Part shown: positions 23,553 through 33,203 of the stretch, in pieces
How the letters are laid out: every line of letters starts with the position of its first letter
How positions within the stretch are numbered: position 1 is the stretch's first letter
Translations under genes and position numbers: made by a program
Source of the DNA: Candidatus Promineofilum glycogenicum
GTDB taxonomy: Bacteria > Chloroflexota > Anaerolineae > Promineifilales > Promineifilaceae
Direction of reading: 5' to 3'
Assembly: GCA_016707605.1 (NCBI GenBank)
Contig: JADJHJ010000026.1
Coordinates: 62,001 to 126,000, forward strand
Length of the DNA: 64,000 bases
The notes under the pieces: model-generated
Told to the model about the DNA's origin: nothing
The model's database searches: none
Seen by the model: only the letters and a program-made list of their open reading frames with translations

Positions 23553-25838
23553 GTGGAATACACCCCCTTGCTTCCGGGGATCAAACGAATCGCCTTTATC
23601 GGCAACTATTTGCCGCGCCAATGCGGCATCGCCACCTTCACCACCGATCTGGCTGAGTCCGTCGCCGCCGAGTACCCGGACACCCACTGCCTGGCCCTGC
23701 CGATCAACGACATCGAGGAGGGTTATGCCTACCCGCCGCGCGTGCGCTTCGAGTTGGCCGAGAAGGACCTCGACTCCTATCGCCGCGCGGCCGACTTCCT
23801 GAACATCAACAGCGTTGACCTCGTCTCGCTGCAACACGAGTACGGCATCTTCGGCGGCCGGGCCGGCAGCCACATTCTGACCCTGTTGGACGAACTGCGC
23901 ATGCCGGTCGTCACGACATTCCACACTGTGCTTCAGGAGCCGGACGCCGACCAGCGCCGCGTGTTGCAGGAAGTGGCCCGCCTGTCAGAGCGGGTCGTGG
24001 TCATGAGCGAGCGCGGCGCGTGCTTCCTGCAGGACATCTACGGCGTTGCGCCGGAGAAGATCGACCTCATTCCCCACGGCATCCCCGACGTGCCTTTCGT
24101 CGATCCCAGCTTCCACAAGGACAAGTTCGGCGTGGAGGGCAAGACGGTGCTGCTGACGTTCGGCCTGCTGTCGGCCAACAAGGGCATCGAGACGGTCATC
24201 GAGGCCCTGCCGGCCATTCTGGAGAAGCATCCCGAAGTCGTCTACATCATCCTCGGCGCGACCCACCCCAACGTCCTGCGCCATGACGGCGAGAGCTACC
24301 GCCTGTCGCTGCAATGGCTGGCCCAGGAGAAGGGCGTCGAGAGCCAGGTCATCTTCTACAACCGCTTCGTCAGCATCGAGGAGTTGACCGAGTTCATCGG
24401 CGCGGCCGACCTCTACATCACCCCCTACCTGAACCCGCGCCAGATCACCTCCGGCACGCTGGCCTACACCGTCGGCGCGGGCAAGGCGGTCATCTCCACC
24501 CCCTACTGGTACGCCGAGGAGATGCTGGCCGACGAGCGCGGCGTGCTGGTTCCGTTCTGCGACCCGGCGGCGCTGGCCGAGCAGGTGATTGACCTGCTGG
24601 ACAACGAATCCAAGCGCCACGCCATGCGCAAGCGGGCCTACCTGTTCGGGCGCGACATGGTCTGGTCGCAGGTTGCCCAGCGCTACATGGAGAGCTTCGG
24701 CCGCGCCCGCGCCGAACGCCGCCACGGCGCAGCCCCTTTTTCCGTCAAGCCGCTCGACCGGCGGCCGATCGAGTTGCCGCCCTTGCGCCTCGACCATCTG
24801 CGGCGCATGACCGACGACACCGGCCTGTTGCAGCACGCCCTGTTCACCGTACCCAACTACCGCGAAGGGTACTGCATCGACGACAACGCCCGCGCCCTCA
24901 TCGTCAGCGTCAACCTGGAGGAGTTGGGCCACGCCGATGCCTTCGAGCTGGCCTCGCGCTACCTGGCCTTCATCGCCTACGCCTTCAACGCCGACACCGG
25001 CCGCTTCCGCAACTTCATGGACTACCGCCGCGAATGGCTGGAAGAGAGCGGCTCCGACGACAGCCACGGGCGGACGCTGTGGGCGCTGGGCACGGTGCTG
25101 GGCCGCTCCAACACCCCCGCCCTGCAGAACATCGCCGGCTGGCTGTTCGAGCAGGCGCTGCCGGCACTGCTGGACACGACCAGCCCGCGCGCCTGGGCCT
25201 TTGGCATCCTGGGCATCCACGAATACCTGCGCCGCTTCGCCGGCGACCGCCACTTCGAGCAGGTGCGCGACGAACTGGCCGGGCGGCTGCTGGCCCTCTA
25301 CCGGCAGTGTTGTGAAGAGGATTGGCGCTGGTTCGAAGATCGGCTAACCTATTGCAACGCCGTGCTGCCCCACGCCCTGCTGCTGAGCGGCCACTGGTTG
25401 GGCGACGACGAGATGACCGCCGCCGGGCTGGATTCGCTCGACTGGCTGGTGGGGCTGCAACGCTCCGCTCCCGCCGGCGGCCACTTTGTGCCCATCGGCT
25501 CCAACGGCTTCTACGTGCGCGGCGGCGAGCAGGCGCGCTTCGACCAGCAGCCGGTGGAGGCCCAGACGACGGCCGCCGCCTGCCTGGAGGCGTATCGCCT
25601 GACCGGCGATGCCAGGTGGCGCAAGGAAGCCCGGCGCGCCTTCGAGTGGTTCCTGGGCCGCAACGACCTCGGCCTGCCGGTCTATGACCCCGACACCGGC
25701 GGCTGCGGCGACGGCCTGCATCCTGACCGGTTGAACAGCAATCAGGGCGCTGAATCGACGCTGGCCTTTTTGCAGACCCTTTTGGAACTGCGCCTGGCGG
25801 CCGAGGTTCCGCTCCCCACGGAGAAATCGCAACGATGA
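23553..25838 (+). CDS. GT4 glycosyltransferase fused to an (alpha/alpha)-helical domain
   Basis: A 761-residue protein. Residues ~10-390 form a GT-B glycosyltransferase of family 4: IAFIGNYLPRQCGIATFTTDLAES at the N-terminus, the mid-region PHGIPDVPF and TFGLLSANKGIETVIEALP, and the nucleotide-sugar site ADLYITPYLNPRQITSGTLAYTVGAGKAVISTPYW. Residues ~400-750 are helical with repeated Trp/Gly motifs (REGYCIDDNARALI, DSHGRTLWALGTVLG, PRAWAFGILGIHEYLRRF, EDWRWFEDRLTYCNAVLPHALL), resembling (alpha/alpha)6 glycosidase or epimerase-like barrels. GTG 23553 is chosen for GGAGGA four bases upstream; GTG 23493 is also open. Its stop overlaps the GH130 start in ATGA, so the two work together, probably in mannoside metabolism. 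Confidence 0.85.
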   Translation: MEYTPLLPGIKRIAFIGNYLPRQCGIATFTTDLAESVAAEYPDTHCLALPINDIEEGYAYPPRVRFELAEKDLDSYRRAADFLNINSVDLVSLQHEYGIFGGRAGSHILTLLDELRMPVVTTFHTVLQEPDADQRRVLQEVARLSERVVVMSERGACFLQDIYGVAPEKIDLIPHGIPDVPFVDPSFHKDKFGVEGKTVLLTFGLLSANKGIETVIEALPAILEKHPEVVYIILGATHPNVLRHDGESYRLSLQWLAQEKGVESQVIFYNRFVSIEELTEFIGAADLYITPYLNPRQITSGTLAYTVGAGKAVISTPYWYAEEMLADERGVLVPFCDPAALAEQVIDLLDNESKRHAMRKRAYLFGRDMVWSQVAQRYMESFGRARAERRHGAAPFSVKPLDRRPIELPPLRLDHLRRMTDDTGLLQHALFTVPNYREGYCIDDNARALIVSVNLEELGHADAFELASRYLAFIAYAFNADTGRFRNFMDYRREWLEESGSDDSHGRTLWALGTVLGRSNTPALQNIAGWLFEQALPALLDTTSPRAWAFGILGIHEYLRRFAGDRHFEQVRDELAGRLLALYRQCCEEDWRWFEDRLTYCNAVLPHALLLSGHWLGDDEMTAAGLDSLDWLVGLQRSAPAGGHFVPIGSNGFYVRGGEQARFDQQPVEAQTTAAACLEAYRLTGDARWRKEARRAFEWFLGRNDLGLPVYDPDTGGCGDGLHPDRLNSNQGAESTLAFLQTLLELRLAAEVPLPTEKSQR

Positions 25839-26776
25839 ATCATGGTCAACCCGAACTCATCACCCGCCACCGCCGCAACCCCATCCTGACCGCGGCCGAC
25901 TGGCCCTACCCCGTTCATGCCGTCTTCAACCCGGCGGCCACGCTGCTGCCCGACGGCACGACGCTGCTGCTGTGCCGCGTCGAGGACAGCCGCGGCCACT
26001 CCCACCTGTGCGCCGCTCGCTCGGCCAACGGCGTCGACGGCTGGCAGATCGACCCCCAGCCGACGATGCCTGCCGACCCGGACAACTACCCCGAAGAGCT
26101 GTGGGGCATCGAAGACCCGCGCATCACCTACGTGCCGGAGCTGGCCCAGTACGCCATCGTCTACACCGCCTACACCCGCGACGGCCCCGGCGTGGCGTTG
26201 GCGTTGACCAAAGATTTCCACGCCTTTGAGCGTTACGGCCTGATCATGTCGCCGGAGGACAAGGACGCCGCCCTGCTGCCTCGTCGCATCGGCGGCCACT
26301 GGGCGCTCATCCACCGCCCCGTCAGCGCCCCGCGCGCCCACATGTGGATCTCCTACTCGCCCGACCTGCGCCACTGGGGCAGCCACAAGCTGATCCTGGA
26401 GGCGCGCCGCGGCGCGTGGTGGGACGCCAACAAGATCGGCCTCTCCCCGCCGCCCATCGAGACGCCGCAGGGCTGGCTGGTCATCTACCACGGCGTGCGC
26501 ATGACCGCCGCCGGTTGCATCTACCGCCTGGGGTTGGCCCTGTTCGACCGCGACCAGCCGGAGCGGCTGCTGAAGCGCGGCGACGAGTGGGTCTTCGGCC
26601 CGGAGGAGCGCTATGAGCAGCGCGGCGACGTGGGCAACGTCGTCTTCCCCTGCGGCTACACCATCGGTGAGGACGGGGACACCATCCGGCTGTACTATGG
26701 CGCGGCCGATACGACCATCGCCCTGGCCACGGGGAGCATTAGCGCGATGCTGGGTTGGTTGGAGGAACATAGTTAA
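25835..26776 (+). CDS. GH130-family beta-mannoside phosphorylase-like protein
   Basis: A 313-residue five-bladed propeller of glycoside hydrolase family 130. Family landmarks: NPILTAADWPYPVHAVFNPAATLLPDGTTLLLCRVED-type N-terminus, the catalytic Asp in the WGIEDPRITYV motif, HRPVSAPRAHMW, and WWDANKIGLSPPPIETPQGWLVIYHGV. GH130 enzymes phosphorolyse or hydrolyse beta-1,2- or beta-1,4-mannosides. The ATG overlaps the stop of the fused glycosyltransferase gene, so a linked pathway that builds and remodels a mannose-containing glycan or protein glycan is likely. Linkage specificity cannot be read from sequence. Confidence 0.9.
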   Translation: MNHGQPELITRHRRNPILTAADWPYPVHAVFNPAATLLPDGTTLLLCRVEDSRGHSHLCAARSANGVDGWQIDPQPTMPADPDNYPEELWGIEDPRITYVPELAQYAIVYTAYTRDGPGVALALTKDFHAFERYGLIMSPEDKDAALLPRRIGGHWALIHRPVSAPRAHMWISYSPDLRHWGSHKLILEARRGAWWDANKIGLSPPPIETPQGWLVIYHGVRMTAAGCIYRLGLALFDRDQPERLLKRGDEWVFGPEERYEQRGDVGNVVFPCGYTIGEDGDTIRLYYGAADTTIALATGSISAMLGWLEEHS

Positions 26777-26944
26777 GTTAATTCTTGAGGGCGTGGGGCG
26801 GCGCAAAGTCTGGGAAGCTCTAAAGAAACCGCCCATATACTTCCGCGCCGCCCCATGCTACACTGAGCTTGGGAAAGTCCGCCGCTTACAACACCATCGC
26901 CACGGATCAACAGGGGGATTAGCCCCGTGGCGGAGCTGTCGGAC

Positions 26945-27343
26945 ATGAAACCCAAATCTCTGCTTGTTGGTTCTCTGGCGGTCGCGGCGCTGGTCTTGTT
27001 GTTGCTGCTGCTGGGCCAACTGCCCACGGCGCGGCCACTCGACGCCGCCGGCCCCGTGACTACCATGACGCCGCCTGAGCCGCCCGGCGACACGCCGGTT
27101 CCCACCGCCACGCCGGCGGCGCGCGCCTTCGCCCCGATCATCTTTGAACTGGGCCGCGCGCCGACGCCGGTCATTACCCAAACGCCACCCGGCCCGCCCG
27201 GCGACACACCGACACCCACCGCTACCCCGGTCGGGCAAGCCTTTGTCCCGGCTGTCCTCGAACTGGGCCGCTCGCCCACGCCCGTCGTCACCGCCCCGCC
27301 GCCGACGGTCGGCCCGACTTTCACTCCACCGTTTGAGCCATAA
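26945..27343 (+). CDS. Short secreted Thr/Pro-rich protein with internal repeats
   Basis: A 132-residue protein with an N-terminal hydrophobic signal/anchor (LLVGSLAVAALVLLLLLLG) and then two copies of a ~40-residue unit: PPEPPGDTPVPTATPAARAFAPIIFELGRAPTPV, and PPGPPGDTPTPTATPVGQAFVPAVLELGRSPTPV (each read in parts). I know no family for it. The composition suggests an extracytoplasmic spacer or wall-associated peptide. The start is chosen at ATG 26945; a GTG at 26927 is also open. An inverted repeat GGGGCGGCGC/GCGCCGCCCC (26793-26853) lies upstream. Confidence 0.55.
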   Translation: MKPKSLLVGSLAVAALVLLLLLLGQLPTARPLDAAGPVTTMTPPEPPGDTPVPTATPAARAFAPIIFELGRAPTPVITQTPPGPPGDTPTPTATPVGQAFVPAVLELGRSPTPVVTAPPPTVGPTFTPPFEP

Positions 27344-27360
27344 TCGCGCCGGGGAAGAAT

Positions 27361-27434
27361 CTCACGCCAAGACGCAAAGAACGCCAAGCTCAGAGAGGTT
27401 TCTGAGCTTGGCGTTCTTTGCGTCTTGGCGTGAG
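27361..27434. repeat. Palindromic element, family B
   Basis: Perfect 34-base arms (27361-27394 and 27401-27434) with words CGCAAAGAACGCC and CAAGCTCAGA. Five further members: 37838-37907, 41997-42083, 43092-43163, 49675-49770, 60782-60870. A decayed half copy follows to 27484. It lies between convergent genes. Confidence 0.9.
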
Positions 27435-27484
27435 ATACTCTTTTCTTCTTTGCGCCTTTGCCCCTTCGCGCCTTTGCGTGAGTC

Positions 27485-28777
27485 CTACGACTCTCCGCCC
27501 CGCACCAACACCACATCCGTCGGCGCGCTCATGGCGAAGCCGCGCTGGGCGAACAGCTCCCAGATGCGCCGCCGCACGTCGCTGGTGACGTAGGGCGCGC
27601 GGGCCGGCTGGGGAATCCAGAACTCCAGGTCGTAGCGGATCAGGTCGCCCTCCAACTCCAGCAGCAGGGCCACCGGCGGCGGCGCGGCCAGCACCTCCGG
27701 GTGTTGCGCCGCCTCGACCAGCGTCGCCTGCACCTCGACCGGCGGGTGGACGGCGGCGGCCGTCACGCCGACGTGGACGCGCATCTCCGGCGAGCGGTGG
27801 GTGAAGCTCTTGACCGTGCTGCCCAGCAGGTGGCCGTTGGGGATGATCAGTTCCACGTCGTCGGGCGTGGTGATGAGCATCGTCCGCAGGCCGATCTTCT
27901 GCACCGTGCCGATGTTGTCATCGACCTCGATCACGTCGCCGGGGGCCAGACTGCGCTCGGTCAGCAGGATGAAGCCGCTGACGAAGTTGTTGATCAACTC
28001 CTGAAGGCCGAAGCCCAGGCCGACCGACAGACCGCCGATGATGACCGTCAGCGCCGTCAGGTTGACGCCCATGACCGTCAGGGCCAGCACCAGCCCGCCG
28101 ACGACGATGCCGTAGCCGGTGAAGGTCGTCACCACCTGGTTGACCGCCGGATCGACCCCCGCCCGCGGCAGGATCGTCTCGCCCAGCAGCCGGCGCACGA
28201 CGCGGTTGAGGAACAGGAACAGGGCCAGGATGAAGATGCCCAGCACCACCGACTCCAGCGTCAGGCGCAGGTCTTCGCTGCTGCTGAGGCGCAGTTCGAG
28301 CACGTTGTCCAGCAGGCCGGTCAGTTGCAGGAAGATGAGCAGCAGGATGAGCGGGCGCAGGATCTGCTTGCCCCACACCCTGGCCCGCGCCGGAGCAAAG
28401 TTCAGGTCGAACAGGGTGACGACGAAGCGGTAGAGCGCCCACAGGCCAAAGACGGGCACGAGCCACAGCAGCAGGTCGGCCGGCCGCTCGGCCGCCCGCA
28501 GCGCCCCGGCGGCCACCGAGCCGAGCACGTAGACCGTCAGCGGGAAGATGGCCGCCGACAGGGCCACCAGCAGGTCCAGCGTCCACGGCAGTTGCTCCAT
28601 CACCAGCCCCTGCCGCTTCAGCCGCTCCTGCAACCGCTCCACCTGCCGCCGGGCCACGCCGCGCAGGGCGTAGGCGACGAGCAGAATGAGCAGCAGCAGG
28701 CCGACTTGCAGCAGGAAGTCGAGCGTCAGGATGCGCTGGAGGAGGCGGTTGAGTTGGAGCAGAACGTCGTCGAGCAT
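27485..28777 (-). CDS. MscS-family mechanosensitive channel
   Basis: A 430-residue protein. About five N-terminal hydrophobic helices are followed by the pore-lining MscS helix (GYGIVVGGLVLALTVMGVNLTALTVIIGGLSVGLGFGLQELINNFVSGFILLTERSLAPGD, in parts) and the beta domain (DVIEVDDNIGTVQKIGLRTMLITTPDDVELIIPNGHLLGSTVKSFTHRSPEMRV). The C-terminal alpha/beta domain ends in IPQPARAPYVTSDVRRRIWELFAQRGFAM. Such channels open on membrane tension to release osmolytes. The extended N-terminal membrane part is typical of larger MscS variants. It stands alone between palindromes. Confidence 0.9.
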   Translation of the reverse strand: MLDDVLLQLNRLLQRILTLDFLLQVGLLLLILLVAYALRGVARRQVERLQERLKRQGLVMEQLPWTLDLLVALSAAIFPLTVYVLGSVAAGALRAAERPADLLLWLVPVFGLWALYRFVVTLFDLNFAPARARVWGKQILRPLILLLIFLQLTGLLDNVLELRLSSSEDLRLTLESVVLGIFILALFLFLNRVVRRLLGETILPRAGVDPAVNQVVTTFTGYGIVVGGLVLALTVMGVNLTALTVIIGGLSVGLGFGLQELINNFVSGFILLTERSLAPGDVIEVDDNIGTVQKIGLRTMLITTPDDVELIIPNGHLLGSTVKSFTHRSPEMRVHVGVTAAAVHPPVEVQATLVEAAQHPEVLAAPPPVALLLELEGDLIRYDLEFWIPQPARAPYVTSDVRRRIWELFAQRGFAMSAPTDVVLVRGGES

Positions 28778-28785
28778 GGTATAAG

Positions 28786-28822
28786 TAGACCTCTGAGGTT
28801 TGCGGCAAACCTCAGAGGTCTA
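28786..28822. repeat. Palindromic element, family J, terminator-like
   Basis: Perfect 16-base arms TAGACCTCTGAGGTTT (28786-28801) and complement (28807-28822) around GCGGC. It lies between ettA and the MscS gene, both on the minus strand. Confidence 0.8.
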
Positions 28823-28826
28823 GGAA

Positions 28827-30509
<1,683 letters not shown>

Positions 30510-30512
30510 AGT

Positions 30513-30571
30513 AGTGGTCAGTGGTCAGTGGTCAGTGGTCAGTGGCCAGTACGCACTGACCACTGACCACT
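30513..30571. repeat. Short tandem repeats, family C type
   Basis: Four copies of GGTCAGTGGTCAGT, then the complement CACTGACCACTGACC, forming a hairpin between metG and ettA. The metG stop falls at its edge. Confidence 0.8.
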
Positions 30572-32369
30572 AATTTTCCGGCTTTTGCCCCAAGCGCCCC
30601 CGTTCTTCTTCGGCCACAGCCGTCTCTAGCTTGGTGAACAGCGGCCGCGGCGCGGGCAGTTGCCGCCCGGCAGGGATGATGGCCCGCTCCCAGCGGCCGG
30701 CGGCCATTGCGCCGTCATAGGTCAGGGCCAGATGGCTGCGGGTGGCTTCGTTGAATTCGCGCACGGCCAGCTCGCCGAACAGCGGCCCGTCTTCGCCCAG
30801 CAGTTCGCGCACCGTTTGGCTGGTGAAGGGCAGCACCGGCGCCCACAGGACGTGCAGGCCGCTGATGGCTTGCAGGGCGACGTAGAGGGCGCGGCCGGTG
30901 GCCTGGGGGTCGGTTTTGGCCGTGGCCCACGGGCCGGTCTCTTCGAGGTACTGGTTGACCAGCGTGGACAGGCGCAGAGCCTCCTGCACGGCGGCGCGGA
31001 ACTTGCAGCCGTCGTAGTGGGCGGCCACGGTGGTGAAGCCCTCATCGACGGCGGCCAGCAGCGCCCGGTCGGCGTCGGTCAGCTCGCCCGGCTCCGGCAC
31101 GACGCCGCCGAAGTAGCGGCGAATCATGCTCAGCACGCGGTTGACCAGGTTGCCCCAGTTGGCCACCAGTTCGTTGTTGTTGCGCTCCACAAAGCCGCCC
31201 CAGGTCCAATCGCTATCGCGCGCTTCGGGCATGTTGGCCGTCAGGTAGTAGCGCAGCGGGTCGGGGTCGAAGCGGTCGAGCGCGTCGAGCATCCACACGC
31301 CCCAATTGCGGCTGCCGCTGATCTTCTGCCCTTCCATGTTCATGAACTCGTTGGCCGGCACGTCAAAGGGCAGGTTGAGCGTGGCGTGGGGGTTGTCGCT
31401 ATAGAGGCCGCGCGCGCCCAGCAGTTGCGCCGGCCAGAAGACGGTGTGGAACGGGGTGTTGTCCTTGCCGATGAAGTAGAGCGTGCGCGCGTCGGGGTTC
31501 TGCCACCAGTCGCGCCACAGGTCTTCGTCCCCCTCGTGCTGCGCCCACTCGATGGTGGCCGACAGGTAGCCGATGACCGCCTCATACCAGACGTAGAGCA
31601 CCTTGTTGTCGAACCCTTCGACGGGCACGGGGATGCCCCAGTCCATGTCGCGGGTCACGGCCCGGCCGATCAACCCGCCGTCGATGAAGCCGCGGGCGAA
31701 GTTGATGACCTGCGGCCGCCAGTGCTCCTTGTCGTCGTGGATCCACTCGGCCAGCGAATCGGCGGCGATGGCCGGCAGGTCGAGGAAGAAGTGCTCCGTG
31801 TCGCGCAGCACCAGCGAGGTGTTGTCGCGCTTGCTGCGCGGGTTGACCAGTTCGGCGGCGCTCTCGAACAGGGTGTTGCAGTTGTCGCACTGGTCGCCGC
31901 GCGCGCCGGTGTAGCCGCAGTTGGGGCAGGTGCCCTCCACGTAGCGGTCGGGCAGGAATTGGCCCGCCTCCGGCGAATACATCTGCGGCGTCACCTTGCG
32001 GTAGAGGTAGCCGTTGGCCAGCAGTTGGCGGAACATGTCCTGCGAGACGCGGAAGTGGTTCTCGGTGTGGGTGCTGGTAAACAGGTCGTAGCTGATGCCC
32101 AGCCGGCGGAACAACTCCAGGAAGCGGGCGTGGTACTGCTCGTACGTCTCCAGCGTGCTGCGGCCGATCTCCTCGGCCTTGACCGTCACCGGCGTGCCGT
32201 GGCTGTCCGACCCGCTGACCATGACCACGCGGTTGCCGCGCAGACGGTGGTAGCGGGCGTAGATGTCGCCCGGCAGATGGGAGCCGGTGACGTTGCCCTG
32301 GTGGATGTCGGAGTTGGCGTAGGGCCAGGCGATGCAGACCAGCACGTTCTCCGGCTGCGGCTTATTCAA
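30570..32369 (-). CDS. metG: Methionyl-tRNA synthetase
   Basis: A 599-residue class I synthetase that charges tRNA-Met. N-terminal catalytic core: CIAWPYANSDIHQGNVTGSHLPGD (HIGH-like HQGN), zinc knuckle CPNCGYTGARGDQCDNCN with four Cys, and the second ATP motif as KISGSRNWGVW instead of KMSKS. That form resembles the KFSTS motif of archaeal-type MetRS. The helical anticodon domain follows (FVERNNNELVANWGNLVNRVLSM), with no C-terminal EMAP-type tRNA-binding domain. The start is a TTG at 32369 inside the end of the upstream gene (8-base overlap), preceded by GAGGACGAGG; the two genes are an operon. Identification certain. Confidence 0.94.
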   Translation of the reverse strand: MNKPQPENVLVCIAWPYANSDIHQGNVTGSHLPGDIYARYHRLRGNRVVMVSGSDSHGTPVTVKAEEIGRSTLETYEQYHARFLELFRRLGISYDLFTSTHTENHFRVSQDMFRQLLANGYLYRKVTPQMYSPEAGQFLPDRYVEGTCPNCGYTGARGDQCDNCNTLFESAAELVNPRSKRDNTSLVLRDTEHFFLDLPAIAADSLAEWIHDDKEHWRPQVINFARGFIDGGLIGRAVTRDMDWGIPVPVEGFDNKVLYVWYEAVIGYLSATIEWAQHEGDEDLWRDWWQNPDARTLYFIGKDNTPFHTVFWPAQLLGARGLYSDNPHATLNLPFDVPANEFMNMEGQKISGSRNWGVWMLDALDRFDPDPLRYYLTANMPEARDSDWTWGGFVERNNNELVANWGNLVNRVLSMIRRYFGGVVPEPGELTDADRALLAAVDEGFTTVAAHYDGCKFRAAVQEALRLSTLVNQYLEETGPWATAKTDPQATGRALYVALQAISGLHVLWAPVLPFTSQTVRELLGEDGPLFGELAVREFNEATRSHLALTYDGAMAAGRWERAIIPAGRQLPAPRPLFTKLETAVAEEERGRLGQKPEN

Positions 32370-33048
32370 CCTCGTCCTCCTCGTACTCCTCGAACTCCTC
32401 CGTCTCCTCCTCCTCGTCTTCGGTGATCTCCGTCAGCGCCTCGGCCAGCAGCTCGAAGTCGTCCTCGCTGATGCGGAAGAAGGACTCCGGCTCGATGTGG
32501 AGCTTGCTGAAGTCGGGGTAGCTCTCCAACTCGATGGAGTCGGCGCTGACGCCGTGCTCCAGGTCGGCCGAGGCCGCGTCCACGTCGGTCGGGAAGAAGG
32601 GAACCTTGGCGGCCTCGGTCGTGAAGGTGTAGTGCTTCGGGTCGGCCTCGAAGACGTCGCCGGTAATGGTGACGACGGCGAAGAACGTCTGCGCCTCGAC
32701 GGCGTAGTAGATGAAGCGGTCGCCCGGCTTCAGGCGCTGCGCCCACTCCGGCGATGGGGCCATGACCACCCGCTCCTGCCAGCCGGGGAAAGCCAACTCC
32801 TCGCCCGGCGGCAGGCTGACGGCCTTGATGTAATGCGTTGTGTCCTTGTTCGACTGGCGAAGGTGGCGGCTGCTGGCCGCGCGCGCTTCCTGCTCGGCGA
32901 CGATATTTTCCCAGATGCGGGCCTGGATGTTGATATTCAACTCCGCTTCCGACCCGTCGGCATAGCGCACCACCATTCGTGGCCCGTTGAGAGCCACGAC
33001 TGTGTATTCACCAATGCGATTTCGATAAACCCTGTTGAGTTCGAACAT
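32362..33048 (-). CDS. EVE/PUA-like domain protein of unknown function, acidic tail
   Basis: A 228-residue protein translated just ahead of, and overlapping, metG. The N-terminus (MFELNRVYRNRIGEYTVVALNGPRMVVRYADGSEAELN, read in parts) looks like a small beta barrel. The middle (GDRFIYYAVEAQTFFAVVTITGDVFEADPKHYTF to PDFSKLHIEPESFFRISEDDFELLAEAL) has the order of elements of EVE/PUA-like folds that bind RNA or modified bases. The last ~25 residues are almost all Glu/Asp. Overlap with metG suggests a translation-linked role, but that is inference; domain assignment is tentative. AAGGGAG precedes the ATG. Confidence 0.6.
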   Translation of the reverse strand: MFELNRVYRNRIGEYTVVALNGPRMVVRYADGSEAELNINIQARIWENIVAEQEARAASSRHLRQSNKDTTHYIKAVSLPPGEELAFPGWQERVVMAPSPEWAQRLKPGDRFIYYAVEAQTFFAVVTITGDVFEADPKHYTFTTEAAKVPFFPTDVDAASADLEHGVSADSIELESYPDFSKLHIEPESFFRISEDDFELLAEALTEITEDEEEETEEFEEYEEDEVE

Positions 33049-33128
33049 CGCTCCCTTCTTTACTCCTGTGCAAATTTGGGCCGCATAGTATCTGTTTACG
33101 CCCTCTGGCGCAACACCACTTATTGGGC

Positions 33129-33203
33129 CGTAGCGCGATTCTCCCGAATCGCGCCGAATAGCAACAATGCGCGGAAGACGTGATTCGGGAGAATCGCGTT
33201 ACG
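33129..33203. repeat. Palindromic element, family E
   Basis: Arms CGTAGCGCGATTCTCCCG... (33129-33152) and complement (33182-33203). The TAA stop of the following minus-strand gene is embedded at 33199-33201 in the GTTACG end. Confidence 0.85.
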
